Of a stretch of 64,000 nucleotides of DNA, positions 51,257 through 59,809 are shown piece by piece (the stretch's first letter is position 1; every line of letters begins with the position of its first letter). The position numbers and the translations under genes are program-made. The notes beneath the pieces were generated by a model that saw only the letters and a list, made by a program, of their open reading frames with translations, did no database searches and had not been told where the DNA came from. Origin of the DNA: Caproiciproducens galactitolivorans (GTDB taxonomy: Bacteria > Bacillota > Clostridia > Oscillospirales > Acutalibacteraceae); assembly GCF_004768785.1 (NCBI RefSeq), contig NZ_SRMQ01000004.1:62001-126000 (forward strand). The letters are read 5' to 3'.

Positions 51257-52504
51257 ATGATAACAGGATGCCTACAGCAAAAAAATAATACTTATTACGC
51301 TGTCCTTTATACAAAAGTGGACGGCAAAAGAAAGACAAAGTGGATTTCCACCGGATTGCCGGTAGAGGGAACCAGTGAAAGAAAAGCAAAAAAAGCCTTT
51401 GACCAAATCCGTTTGGAATATGAACGGGAGCAGGAGGAAAAAAAGCGTCGAGCAGCGGAAGAACGGGCCAGGGAACTGATTGAAGGAAAAAGGAACCCTC
51501 AGGCGGATGTTCCCTTTATGGATTACCTTCAAAAATGGCTGATTCAAGCAAAACCCACCATATCCAAGACCACGTTTAAAGGCTACCGCACCATGCTGGA
51601 CAGCCGAATCAGCCGGTACTTTAAAGAACTGAACATCACCTTAGCGGAAGTTACGCCGCAGCATATACAGGATTTTCATCAATCCATTTTCGATGAAGGG
51701 TATACGGCAAATACGGTGATTCACTATCATGCGGTGCTTCGCAGGGCGCTGCAGCACGCTGTGAAAAAGGGAATTATCAGTAGCAATCCTGCCGACAGGG
51801 TGGACAGGCCGAAAAAGAATGTGTATCAGGCACAGTTTTATTCGGCGGAAGAAATGGTGGCGCTGTTCGATGCAGTATCAGATGATCCCTTGGAAGTCTG
51901 TGTAAAACTGGCCGCTTACTATGGGCTACGGAGAAGTGAAGTCCTTGGTTTGAAATGGGATGCGATCAACCTTGAACAAAAGACCATCTCTATCAAGCAC
52001 AATGTCATTGAGGACATGGTCGATGGCAAAGCAGTGGCTGTTGGCGAGGATGTGCTCAAAACCAAATCCAGCTTCCGAACCCTTCCGTTGCTGCCATCCG
52101 TTGAAAAAATTCTGTGGGCGGAAAAAGAGAAGCAGGAAATGTACCGCAGATTGTTCAAGCGTTCTTACTGCCGGGACTATCTGGATTATATCTGCGTCGA
52201 CCAAACCGGAAAGCTAATGCGTCCCAACTATGTAACGGAGCATTTTAGCTGGATACTCGAAAAAAACAACTTGAAGAAAATCAGGTTCCACGATTTAAGG
52301 CATTCATGCGCCAGCTTACTGCTCGCAAACGGAATATCCATGAAGCAAATCCAGATATGGCTTGGGCACAGCACGTTCTCTACCACGGCGGATATTTACT
52401 CACATCTGGACTTCCATGCGCAGATCGAATCCGGACTGGTTATGGATGGCATGTTTGAAAAATCCAAGCGGGAAGAACCTATTGCACTTGAAATGGCGGA
52501 ATAA
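51257..52504 (+). CDS. tyrosine recombinase (site-specific integrase) of element 1
   Basis: This 415-aa integrase has an N-terminal AP2-like arm-binding part (YYAVLYTKVDGKRKTKWISTG), a core-binding domain (FMDYLQKWLIQAKPTISKTT) and a catalytic domain with the Arg in YYGLRRSEVLGLKW, the HDLRHSCASLL box (His and Arg), a GHSTFSTT histidine and the nucleophile Tyr in TADIYSHLD. All catalytic residues are present. AAGGAGG precedes the ATG. Its stop is about 160 bp before the tRNA-Ser-derived block at 52668, so it should recombine at this site. Confidence 0.95.
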   Translation: MITGCLQQKNNTYYAVLYTKVDGKRKTKWISTGLPVEGTSERKAKKAFDQIRLEYEREQEEKKRRAAEERARELIEGKRNPQADVPFMDYLQKWLIQAKPTISKTTFKGYRTMLDSRISRYFKELNITLAEVTPQHIQDFHQSIFDEGYTANTVIHYHAVLRRALQHAVKKGIISSNPADRVDRPKKNVYQAQFYSAEEMVALFDAVSDDPLEVCVKLAAYYGLRRSEVLGLKWDAINLEQKTISIKHNVIEDMVDGKAVAVGEDVLKTKSSFRTLPLLPSVEKILWAEKEKQEMYRRLFKRSYCRDYLDYICVDQTGKLMRPNYVTEHFSWILEKNNLKKIRFHDLRHSCASLLLANGISMKQIQIWLGHSTFSTTADIYSHLDFHAQIESGLVMDGMFEKSKREEPIALEMAE

Positions 52505-52600
52505 TTTTCTACGAACTGCTAAGTCGAAACACGGCAAAGCCATATAAAATAAGGATTTTATAAGCATCCGTTTTCTACAAAAGCAGCAAAAACGCCCTCA

Positions 52601-52743
52601 AAAGAGGGCGTAGAAAAGGGCAGAAAAAGGAAGAGCCTGTTGCGGACATAGACCGCAAACAGGCTCATGGCGGAGGCGGTGAGATTCGAACTCACGTGCC
52701 GATTGCTCGACAACCTGATTTCGAGTTATTTGAGGGCAAGTTC
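52601..52743. repeat. att block, internal copy between elements 1 and 2
   Basis: Identical over 143 bp to 38791-38933, including the truncated tRNA-Ser(CGA) 3' part (52735-52668, minus strand) and its terminator. It is the junction of two head-to-tail elements; the complete tRNA is predicted at the far right end of the array, outside this window. Confidence 0.9.
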
Positions 52744-52879
52744 CGATGAGATTATCAAGGTGACTTTGAGACACCTTGAAATCCAGCAAACCCGCATGAA
52801 TCAAGGCTTTTCGGGCGAAAACCATGAAGTTGCCACGCTTCGGCTCAACCCCCGAATTTTACGGTTTTCAGAGCAAAGT

Positions 52880-52898
52880 GTAGAAAAAGCGTAGAAAA
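52880..52898 (+). promoter_or_regulatory. paired GTAGAAAA sites, left end of element 2
   Basis: GTAGAAAA at 52880-52887 and 52891-52898, same spacing as the pair in element 1 (39070-39088). Candidate integrase arm sites. Confidence 0.5.
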
Positions 52899-53055
52899 AC
52901 AACCAGCGAAATAACCTTAAGATACTTTAGTTTCCTGGCATTTATAAAAACATAAACCACAGCGAACCCTACCATTGACATTGATTAAAACTGAATAACG
53001 CAAAACAGACAGAGCTGATATCTGTCTGCACCATCAATGCATTGGAGGGATGGAC

Positions 53056-53646
53056 ATGGCAACTGACTACTCTCACCTTCTGGCTGAATACCCGGAAAAG
53101 ATATGTCACGACCAATTTTACAGAATTTGCAGAATAAGCAAACGAAAAGCCACATGGCTTTTAGAGAACGGGTATATCCCCTGCGAGGATACAGGGAAAA
53201 AGACCCGTAGGTTCAAAATCCGGATAACGGATGTGGTAGAATACCTTACCCGCTTAGAAGATTCTCCGGAGTCCCTGCTGACACCTCCCGGAATTTTTTC
53301 AAGCGGAATAAAATATAGACCCAAGCGTCGGGCAGAGGTTCAAATAGATGCGGGTAAATTCATGGAGATGCTAAAGAAAAAGTGGAGCAGCTTTCCGGAT
53401 GCCCTTACCGTGGGCGATGTCATAAAAATGACGGGCTACAGCCAAACCGCAGTATCACAATGGATATCCAAAGAGAAATTATTCGGAGTGTGGTACTACA
53501 ACAAATACTTGATACCAAAGGACTGCCTGATAGAATACATGGCAACCAAAGCTCACCGCATCACTCAGAAATCAAAGAAGCATATGGACTTGATACAACA
53601 GTACCAAGTTGGACAGACACCGACTGAATGTCGAAAAACCTCATAA
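53056..53646 (+). CDS. element regulator/excisionase-like DNA-binding protein
   Basis: This protein of 196 aa has two related halves, each with a helix-turn-helix-like segment: RICRISKRKATWLLENGYIP (about 25) and LTVGDVIKMTGYSQTAVSQW (about 120), each followed by a conserved WYYNKYLIPKD- or RRFKIRITDV-type stretch. It is the intact counterpart of the frameshifted gene at 39248. ATG at 53056 has GGAGGG 8 bases upstream. Its place next to att suggests control of excision or of the element operon (inference). Confidence 0.75.
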   Translation: MATDYSHLLAEYPEKICHDQFYRICRISKRKATWLLENGYIPCEDTGKKTRRFKIRITDVVEYLTRLEDSPESLLTPPGIFSSGIKYRPKRRAEVQIDAGKFMEMLKKKWSSFPDALTVGDVIKMTGYSQTAVSQWISKEKLFGVWYYNKYLIPKDCLIEYMATKAHRITQKSKKHMDLIQQYQVGQTPTECRKTS

Positions 53647-53665
53647 TCAATTATCCAGTTAAAGA

Positions 53666-53718
53666 GCCGGAGAATCGGAGTGCAGAATGCGCTTCAATTC
53701 CCCGGCTTTTTTTGTTTT
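53666..53718 (+). terminator. conserved element terminator hairpin, copy in element 2
   Basis: GCCGGAGAAT-C-GGAGTGCA-GAA-TGCGCTTC-AATTCCCCGGC followed by seven T. It lies 20 bases after the regulator stop and 18 bases before the next gene, so it may also act as an attenuator of the downstream operon. Confidence 0.8.
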
Positions 53719-53735
53719 TCAGAAGGGAGGAAATC

Positions 53736-53969
53736 ATGTTAGTGCATTACAAGAAAAATAAAAAACCAGCTTGTTATGATTCGGATTCCATCATAACAAC
53801 AGGCAGAATACCGCCTGACGAGCGGCCCCACGGCCCGTTCAAGAGCTGTGGCAACTGCCCATATCCCTCGCATGGATTTATCTGTTACGGCTCCGAGGGT
53901 GACTGCCTAAGAACAGATATGCAGAGGATTCACAGTAGAAATAAGCAGAAAAAGGAGGAACTCACATGA
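53736..53969 (+). CDS. small Cys-rich element protein (copy in element 2)
   Basis: This 77-aa protein has YKKNKKPACYDSD at its start and the putative zinc-binding SCGNCPYPSHGFICY..GDCL block. GGGAGG precedes the ATG, and its stop overlaps the next ATG (ATGA). It matches the 76-aa protein of element 1. It is probably a small nucleic-acid-related or structural protein, but no function is known to me. Confidence 0.75.
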   Translation: MLVHYKKNKKPACYDSDSIITTGRIPPDERPHGPFKSCGNCPYPSHGFICYGSEGDCLRTDMQRIHSRNKQKKEELT

Positions 53970-54694
53970 GACATCAGCAAGAATTTCTGAAATTTATAAA
54001 AGAACAGTATCCGCCCGGCACCCGCATTCGGTTAACAGAAATGCAAGACCCCTATGCGCCTGTGCCGTCAGGTATGGAGGGAACAATTAACTTTATTGAC
54101 GATGCAGGCCAGTTCCACATGAAATGGGATAACGGCCGATCCCTCGCTCTCATCCCAGGCGTAGATAAATTTTCGGTTATCCCACAGCCCCTCCAAACGC
54201 TAAAGCTGTATATGCCTCTGGCTGTGATGCAGTATGAACGCGATGAATGGGGCTCTTTGGAGGAATACCCCTCGGAACTCGACCAGGGAACGATACTTTC
54301 CTATCACGACCGAATCCTTGCCGCCATCCTCAAGGAGCGGATGCCGGAGGAAACGGAACGAGGACTCATGGAATATTATCACGGGGATGACAGCGTAAGT
54401 CAGAAAGTGAAGTCCCTCTTTTTCACAGTGGAGCAAGTTGGGAACAAGCTGATGGGTGTGGCTGAATGCCGGGTACAAGGGGATTTGAATGATGCGGAGC
54501 TGGAGCAGCTCAAAGATTATGCTTCTGGTCAGGCATCAGATGGTTTCGGTGAGGGCTTCGAGCAGCATCCGATTAAGATTGGCAGCGATGAACTATATGT
54601 CAGCCTTTGGACGGCGTCAAGGGACTGGAGCATAACGACAAAGGATGAATTAGAGGCTATGAGCCAGCAAATGGGAGGAATGCATCTTGGATAA
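53966..54694 (+). CDS. DUF4314 domain protein
   Basis: This 242-aa protein has an N-terminal DUF4314 block (IKEQYPPGTRIRLTEM, then MEGTINFIDDAGQFHMKWDNGRSLALIPGVDKF, residues 10-75) as found in many integrative elements. The rest (residues 80-242) has YHDRILAAILKERMPEE and a C-terminal acidic region that I do not recognise. AAGGAGG lies upstream; the start overlaps the previous stop, and its own end overlaps the next gene by 8 bases. The function is unknown. Confidence 0.8.
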   Translation: MRHQQEFLKFIKEQYPPGTRIRLTEMQDPYAPVPSGMEGTINFIDDAGQFHMKWDNGRSLALIPGVDKFSVIPQPLQTLKLYMPLAVMQYERDEWGSLEEYPSELDQGTILSYHDRILAAILKERMPEETERGLMEYYHGDDSVSQKVKSLFFTVEQVGNKLMGVAECRVQGDLNDAELEQLKDYASGQASDGFGEGFEQHPIKIGSDELYVSLWTASRDWSITTKDELEAMSQQMGGMHLG

Positions 54695-56177
54695 ACAATC
54701 AAGGAATAGGCTTCCCGAACAGTGCCTGTTCATGAATGCGAATGGCGAAATTATGCGCATTGAATATGGGAAGCCAGGATTCAGCCGCTCCGAACTCAAC
54801 ACGGAGAATAGAAAGGCAAACCAGGTAATTGTCAACAGCTACAATGAGAAGCACGGCATTACAGCCGAACAGGTCGATACCATGCATCAAGGGGCGCTGT
54901 TTGGCTGGAATGTTCCCCAGCTTTCCCAACAAGAGCATTCCGGCATGGAAGGCGGCCGTATTTTTGAAGTGGAAATTAGCCGCCCCGGTTCATTTGGTGC
55001 GGAGACTTCCTCCACTCTCAAGCTCCCTGCTACACCATACCAAATATTGGATGCGCTGGACAAGGCCCGCATCACCGATAAACGTGTCATCTATTCTACG
55101 AAAATCATAGGCTGCGAGCTGGACTATCTGCCTCAGTTTATCGGCACGAATGCGAACCTATATGAGCTGAATCATCTGACCGAGCGTTTGTCCTCATTAA
55201 ACGAATGGGAGCTGGACTGCTTCGAGGGGATGGTCATGATGGATACCATCCGGACCCAATACTCCCCCATCGCAATAGACCGCCTCATCAACATGACCCA
55301 CAGCATGAAGGACTGCCATGTCGTCTATGAAGCCCATAACGACAGCACCCTCGGTAAATTTTATGCGGATAACGACTTTGTGCCGGAACTCGAAAATGTG
55401 CCGGATGAAATTTACGAATGCCTGGACTTCGGTAAAATTGGCAAAGAGATGCGTGAGGGCGAGGGTGGCGTATTCACTCCACATGGCTATGTGGTCCAAA
55501 ATGGCGAGATTTCGCAGACCTACCATAGCGGTGATGCCGTCCCCTTGGAAAAACCGGATTATACCGTGCTTCTCCGTATCACCAAAGGGTATTTTAACGA
55601 TCCGCAATATGATAACAATCTGGTTGCTTTCCTGAAGCTCCCCGCGGATGATGAGATGCTCTCTCAAGCCGTTGAAGCGGTGAAAGCAGCATCACCGGAG
55701 GAATGTGTATTCTCCGCTGCGGACTGCATGATAACCTCCCTTACTGAAAAAATCGAAGATTCCCTATATGAATCGGAGGGCGACAGATACGGCTTGGTCA
55801 ATGAATTGGCACAGCAGCTCCGCCACATCAAAGAGGAAAATGGTGTCCTGACCTACAAAGCGATGCTGGAAACAACCCCTGCGGATATTTCGTTAGAGGA
55901 TGCGCTTGATCTTGCTTTTCTGACGGGGGAATTTGAGATTCTGTCCGAAACTGCTTCTCCCGCCGATTACGCTGAAAAGGAAGTTCAGAGGATGATGTCA
56001 TTTGAAAGCGACGATGGCTTGGAGCAATTCTGCAACTTGGAAGGATACGGGCGGTATCTCATGGAGAAATACGGCATTGCCGAAACCCCTTATGGACTGC
56101 TTGAACAACAAAATGGTCGGACGGTGGAGCAATGCCTTAACCGTCCAAGCCAGAGCCACGGCATGGAAATGAAATAG
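54687..56177 (+). CDS. ArdA-like antirestriction domain protein
   Basis: This 496-aa protein starts with an unassigned 110-residue part and then has ArdA-like sequence: PYQILDALDKARI, DYLPQFIGTNANLYELNHLTERLSSL and ELDCFEGMVMMDTIR, patterns of acidic DNA-mimic proteins that block type I restriction enzymes. A second part from about residue 280 (YHSGDAVPLEKPDYTVLL) is shared by element proteins of this kind. TTG at 54687 has GGAGG 8 bases upstream and overlaps the previous stop. It likely protects the element on entry into a new host (inference). Confidence 0.75.
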   Translation: MDKQSRNRLPEQCLFMNANGEIMRIEYGKPGFSRSELNTENRKANQVIVNSYNEKHGITAEQVDTMHQGALFGWNVPQLSQQEHSGMEGGRIFEVEISRPGSFGAETSSTLKLPATPYQILDALDKARITDKRVIYSTKIIGCELDYLPQFIGTNANLYELNHLTERLSSLNEWELDCFEGMVMMDTIRTQYSPIAIDRLINMTHSMKDCHVVYEAHNDSTLGKFYADNDFVPELENVPDEIYECLDFGKIGKEMREGEGGVFTPHGYVVQNGEISQTYHSGDAVPLEKPDYTVLLRITKGYFNDPQYDNNLVAFLKLPADDEMLSQAVEAVKAASPEECVFSAADCMITSLTEKIEDSLYESEGDRYGLVNELAQQLRHIKEENGVLTYKAMLETTPADISLEDALDLAFLTGEFEILSETASPADYAEKEVQRMMSFESDDGLEQFCNLEGYGRYLMEKYGIAETPYGLLEQQNGRTVEQCLNRPSQSHGMEMK

Positions 56178-56255
56178 CAGAATCTTTGTCTGCATTTGGT
56201 ATAGCTATTTTCATAAATCTGTGGCATGGTGTTGTGCTTGAAGGAGGTGAGCGGA

Positions 56256-56543
56256 ATGGAGCAATGGAAAGACTCCCTGCAAACTGCTCTGGATGATCGG
56301 CTCAATGCGGCATTTGCAGAGCTGGCGGAATCCAACGCCGATGTCCGAGATGCTATGAAACAGCAACTGGAGGCATCAATACTGTTAAAGGATCATCCCA
56401 AATACGATGATGAGCTGAAACAGATCGCAGACTCATACTTTGAAGCCATGCAGCTTTTATTAGGCGAATACAGTCAGCATATGTACATCCAGGGCGCCAA
56501 GGACTGTGTGACAGTTTTAAGGGAGCTTGGCGTAATCAAGTAG
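56256..56543 (+). CDS. small element protein of unknown function
   Basis: A 95-aa, mostly helical protein (MEQWKDSLQTALDDRL to CVTVLRELGVIK) with AAGGAGGTGAG before its ATG. It resembles small helical proteins in clostridial elements, perhaps of the DUF6809 type, but I cannot assign a role. A terminator hairpin follows at once. Confidence 0.6.
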   Translation: MEQWKDSLQTALDDRLNAAFAELAESNADVRDAMKQQLEASILLKDHPKYDDELKQIADSYFEAMQLLLGEYSQHMYIQGAKDCVTVLRELGVIK

Positions 56544-56571
56544 CACAGGCAATGATGTCTGTGCTTTTTTA
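56542..56571 (+). terminator. intrinsic terminator within element 2
   Basis: AGCACAG / CTGTGCT with a 10-base loop and six T, directly at the stop of the preceding gene. A second, weaker GC-rich hairpin with a T run lies near 56592-56628. Confidence 0.75.
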
Positions 56572-56682
56572 GACCCCCAATATAGAAACAAGGCCGTTTC
56601 CCCGACAGGAGGCGGCCCTGTTTTTTTATGCCCTTTTTGCCTTGACTTCCTTTCCGGGGAAACAACCGGAAAGGAGGCAATG

Positions 56683-57015
56683 ATGCTCAAGGAGCAGCTT
56701 GCGGAGTATCTGCATCGTTATCATCACGGCGCCGAAAATGCCGTCACAAGCAAAATGATGGAATACGCATTCCACGTTTCAGGTAAGGAACTGCGTGACC
56801 TTGTCAATGCCCTGCGCCGTGAGGGTATCCCCATTGCCAGTGATCAAAGCGGCTATTTCTACGCAAAGACCGAGGCTGAAGTGCGCCTGACCATCCGGCA
56901 CATGAAAAGCCGTATCAGCGGAATCAGCGCCGCCATCACCGGACTCAAGCGTTCCCTCACGGCGTTTGACGATACGCAGATACGCCTGCCGCTGGAGGGA
57001 GGTGATGACTCCTGA
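56683..57015 (+). CDS. winged-helix-like element protein
   Basis: This 110-aa protein has KMMEYAFHVSGKELRDLVNALRREGIPIASDQSGYFYA, a DNA-binding winged-helix pattern like that of phage and element regulators, then a helical tail. AAGGAGG lies 5 bases before ATG 56683; ATG 56680 is adjacent. It overlaps the next gene's likely start and may regulate or act with the methylase. Confidence 0.7.
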   Translation: MLKEQLAEYLHRYHHGAENAVTSKMMEYAFHVSGKELRDLVNALRREGIPIASDQSGYFYAKTEAEVRLTIRHMKSRISGISAAITGLKRSLTAFDDTQIRLPLEGGDDS

Positions 57016-57854
57016 ACAGCTTTATGTCTTGGATCGGTGGCAAGAAATCCCTGCGTGAGCTGATCGTCACCCTTTTTCCCCTCTACTATGAAAGATACAT
57101 CGAGGTATTCGGCGGGGGCGGCTGGATTCTTTTTCATAAGTTCCCCGGCAATGACTTTGAGGTGTACAACGATTTTAATGGGTTATTGGTCAATCTTTAC
57201 CGCTGTGTGCGGGATAAGCCAGAGGAACTCATGGACGCACTGCGTTATGTTCTCAATGCCCGTGCAGATTTTGACCATGTCAAAAATACCCTTGCCCGTG
57301 ACAGCCCTGCCTCGGATGTGCAGAAAGCCGCTTGGTTTTATCAGCTCATCCGCTACAGCTACGCATCGGGGCTGACGAGCTACGGCAGCCAGCCACATGA
57401 TATTCGGTCCAATTTTCCGCTGATTGAGCAGGCCCACAGGCGGCTTGCCAAAGTGGTCGTTGAAAACAAGGACTTTGAGAAGCTGATTGGGCAGTATGAC
57501 CGCCCCGTTAGTTTCTTCTACTGTGACCCGCCGTACTTTGAAACAGAGAACTACTACAAAAACGTAGGCGAGGATGGCTTTACAGAAAAAGACCATATCC
57601 GCCTGCGGGATGCACTGCTGCGGATTGAGGGCAAATTCCTGCTGTCCTACAATGACTGCGAATTTATCCGGGAGCTATATGATACACCGGGCATTCAAAT
57701 CGACTCCTATACCCGAATCAACAACATCAAGCAAAGGTATGACAATGGGGCGCAGTTCCCTGAAATCCTCATTGCCAACTACGATATGCGAGAACGGACG
57801 AGGGAGGCTCCTTCACAGCTCAACTTATTTGATGACGGAGGGATTGAACTCTGA
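57012..57854 (+). CDS. Dam-type DNA adenine N6-methyltransferase
   Basis: This 276-280-aa enzyme has the D12-class motifs: SWIGGKKSLRELI at the N terminus (AdoMet motif region), EVFGGGGWILFHK (about 32), and the catalytic DPPYF (about 170). It methylates adenine, probably to mask the element from restriction. The likely start is CTG at 57012, whose CTGA overlaps the previous stop and which has GGAGGTGATG upstream; ATG at 57024 would lack a suitable site. The C terminus (NYDMRERTREAPSQLNLFD) matches the remnant in element 1. Confidence 0.88.
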   Translation: MNSFMSWIGGKKSLRELIVTLFPLYYERYIEVFGGGGWILFHKFPGNDFEVYNDFNGLLVNLYRCVRDKPEELMDALRYVLNARADFDHVKNTLARDSPASDVQKAAWFYQLIRYSYASGLTSYGSQPHDIRSNFPLIEQAHRRLAKVVVENKDFEKLIGQYDRPVSFFYCDPPYFETENYYKNVGEDGFTEKDHIRLRDALLRIEGKFLLSYNDCEFIRELYDTPGIQIDSYTRINNIKQRYDNGAQFPEILIANYDMRERTREAPSQLNLFDDGGIEL

Positions 57855-57917
57855 CCGGAAGCAGAAAACAAAATTCGCCCCATATCAAGGGGCAAACATT
57901 TTAAGGAGGAACAGACC

Positions 57918-58490
57918 ATGAAAAATCATCAGAAGAAAACCGAGCAGACCCTGCAAATCCCTCTTGTTATTCAGCAGCGGTGCGGGTTTACCGATGCCGA
58001 AACCCTTGCAGTGATGGCTGCCGATGGTGTATGCGTTATCCACAAGGGTAAGATGACGGCGCTGGAGCTTATCCGTGTTATCACCGCACTCAGTGAACTG
58101 GCAAGCGATATGACGATCCATCTCGCCAAAGCCTGCGGCCTCTGCAATAACTGCGGCGATGAAAATCCTGAAGCTGGTACGGAATGCGGCTGTGGCAACA
58201 ACCCCGCCGAGTGGGTGGCTAACTGCTCCCTCTGCCATGATCTGCTGGACGAGAGCCAGAGCATCCATATTCCCGACTATCTGCTGGAGGAAGCGGGTAT
58301 TCCCGAGGGTGCCAAGCTGGAAGCCTATACCGATGGGGACAGCGGTGAAATCACGGTGGTGGAGGCGGACATCCAGCAGGACATCAACGATGTGCCTCCC
58401 TGCATTCTTTCAATGCTGGCGCAGAGCGGCATCTGCCTTGCGGCATTGGATGAACTGATTATGCAGGAAAGCATCATCTATGGCAAATAA
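57918..58490 (+). CDS. element protein with Cys-rich centre, unknown function
   Basis: This 190-aa protein has an N-terminal helical region, a central Cys cluster (CGLCNNCGDENPEAGTECGC then CSLCH, residues 75-110, likely zinc binding) and an acidic segment resembling an AbrB/MazE-type strand (IPDYLLEEAGIPEGAKLEAY). AAGGAGG precedes the ATG. Its start is preserved as a fragment in element 1. I do not recognise a function. Confidence 0.65.
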   Translation: MKNHQKKTEQTLQIPLVIQQRCGFTDAETLAVMAADGVCVIHKGKMTALELIRVITALSELASDMTIHLAKACGLCNNCGDENPEAGTECGCGNNPAEWVANCSLCHDLLDESQSIHIPDYLLEEAGIPEGAKLEAYTDGDSGEITVVEADIQQDINDVPPCILSMLAQSGICLAALDELIMQESIIYGK

Positions 58491-58531
58491 CCCGTATTCG
58501 CTCTCCAAAACACCGCTTGGGAGGTGAGAAT

Positions 58532-59086
58532 ATGCCGGGGATTTCCCTGAAAAACGGCCTCATTTCTTATTACGGAAACCCGGCCGGTTATACAGAAAAA
58601 GAAAATGCAGTTGTGGACAACATCTTTCAGAGCAATGAGCTGTCTGCTTGGCTGAAAAGCCGTTCCCTAACACCGCAGTGGACGGATGGCGTGATGGAGC
58701 GGCTTCTTGCCGGGGAACGGCTGGGTGGTATCGAAACTGCTGCTCCGCTGAAAAATGTTCGCATCTGGCAGCTCAAGCCCGACGTGGATATCCACATGAA
58801 ATTTATTTCCTATGAGGAAATGGTGCGGAAGTTCGGAGAACCGTCTCCCGGAAATTACCGTATCGCCTATGACGGCCAGCTTGATACCAATGATCCAGAA
58901 ACTATCTACGAGCGGTACAGCATACGGCAGCCTCCCGGCTTTTTAGGGAATCCACTCTCCATGTCAGACATCATTGAGCTATACAACGCTGCCGGAAGCG
59001 AGTTCTACTATGCGGACCGTAAGGTATTCCGGCAGATCGAATTTGAATCACCCGAACCCATCCAAACCATGGACATGAGTATGTAG
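58532..59086 (+). CDS. YodL-like element protein
   Basis: This 184-aa protein has a C-terminal YodL-type block (FISYEEMVRKFGEPSPGNYR, DTNDPETIYERY, LSMSDIIELY) and an N-terminal helical part. GGGAGGTGAG lies upstream of ATG 58532. A copy of its end is retained in element 1. YodL-type domains are common in integrative elements; their role is not known to me. Confidence 0.65.
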   Translation: MPGISLKNGLISYYGNPAGYTEKENAVVDNIFQSNELSAWLKSRSLTPQWTDGVMERLLAGERLGGIETAAPLKNVRIWQLKPDVDIHMKFISYEEMVRKFGEPSPGNYRIAYDGQLDTNDPETIYERYSIRQPPGFLGNPLSMSDIIELYNAAGSEFYYADRKVFRQIEFESPEPIQTMDMSM

Positions 59087-59142
59087 GCAGCCTTGGGCTG
59101 TCTTTTCTTATGCCCGCCATCAATAGAACGGAGGAAAACCAT

Positions 59143-59406
59143 ATGATTTATGTTATCAAAAAAGTAAAGGCTGCGGTTTCTCATAAGCTGACGGCGGCAA
59201 AGGACACCGCCGCCAGACTTGCATTCCGCGGCAGGCGCATTCTCTCAGAGAGTGCCGGGGAGGGCTACATCGACACGGCCATTAAAATCCTGCTGGCCGT
59301 TGTCATTGGCGCCCTGCTCCTTGCAGGGCTCTACGCACTGTTTGGCGAAACCGTGCTGCCGACTCTGACTCAGCGTATCAAGGAGATGTTCAACTACGCC
59401 GGTTAA
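59143..59406 (+). CDS. single-helix membrane protein of the element
   Basis: An 87-aa protein with a basic N-terminal half, then one transmembrane helix (IKILLAVVIGALLLAGLYALF, about residues 53-73) and a short tail. It resembles DUF6133-type element proteins. GGAGG precedes ATG 59143; the frame opens further up at 59110 without such a site. It may be a pilin-like or accessory transfer component. Confidence 0.7.
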   Translation: MIYVIKKVKAAVSHKLTAAKDTAARLAFRGRRILSESAGEGYIDTAIKILLAVVIGALLLAGLYALFGETVLPTLTQRIKEMFNYAG

Positions 59407-59439
59407 GAGTACCGGCAATTTTAAGAAGGAGGAAAAACC

Positions 59440-59799
59440 ATGCCTAAGAATACAACACCGGCTGTCCCCAAGTACGATGTGAAAATCCATTCCATCCGCC
59501 CGGAGGGAAGCTGCAAGGCCACCGCCTCGGTTAACATCTACAGTGATTTTGCCGTGCGGGGCATCAAGATCATGGACGGCTCCAAGGGGCTGTTTGTCTC
59601 CATGCCCAGCTATAAAGCCGGAAACGGTGAGTACAAGGATATCTGCTTCCCTTGCACCAAAGAAGCCAAAGCAGAATTTGACAAGGCGGTCATCGGTGCC
59701 TACCAGCAGGCGCTCACCCAAGGGCAGACCGCCGTACAGAAACAGGAATCTCCCGAACCCCAGCAGGAGCAAAGCCAGCCTGTCATGGGTGGGATGTAG
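59440..59799 (+). CDS. SpoVG family protein
   Basis: This 119-aa protein has the SpoVG core: VKIHSIRPEGSCKATASVNI, FAVRGIKIMDGSKGLFVSMP and DICFPCTKEAKAEFDKAVI, followed by a Gln/Pro-rich tail. Chromosomal SpoVG binds nucleic acids and affects septation and gene expression; element copies are common in clostridial conjugative elements with unknown roles. AGAAGGAGG precedes the ATG, and the SLH gene follows after 10 bases. Confidence 0.87.
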   Translation: MPKNTTPAVPKYDVKIHSIRPEGSCKATASVNIYSDFAVRGIKIMDGSKGLFVSMPSYKAGNGEYKDICFPCTKEAKAEFDKAVIGAYQQALTQGQTAVQKQESPEPQQEQSQPVMGGM

Positions 59800-59809
59800 G
59801 AGGTAGACG

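Larger units (their letters stand above)
38791..52743 (+). mobile_element. integrative element 1, decayed copy carrying kdp and toxin-antitoxin cargo
   Basis: Bounded by two identical 143-bp att blocks. The left end has a frameshifted regulator gene homologous to the one at the left end of element 2. The right end has a tyrosine integrase beside the att. Between them are a PIN toxin remnant, a conserved terminator and small CDS, and broken methylase and YodL genes that match element 2. About 10.4 kb of cargo (39808-50220) lies between the regulator and the conserved terminator. Conjugation genes are missing, so it can move only with help, if at all. Confidence 0.85.
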
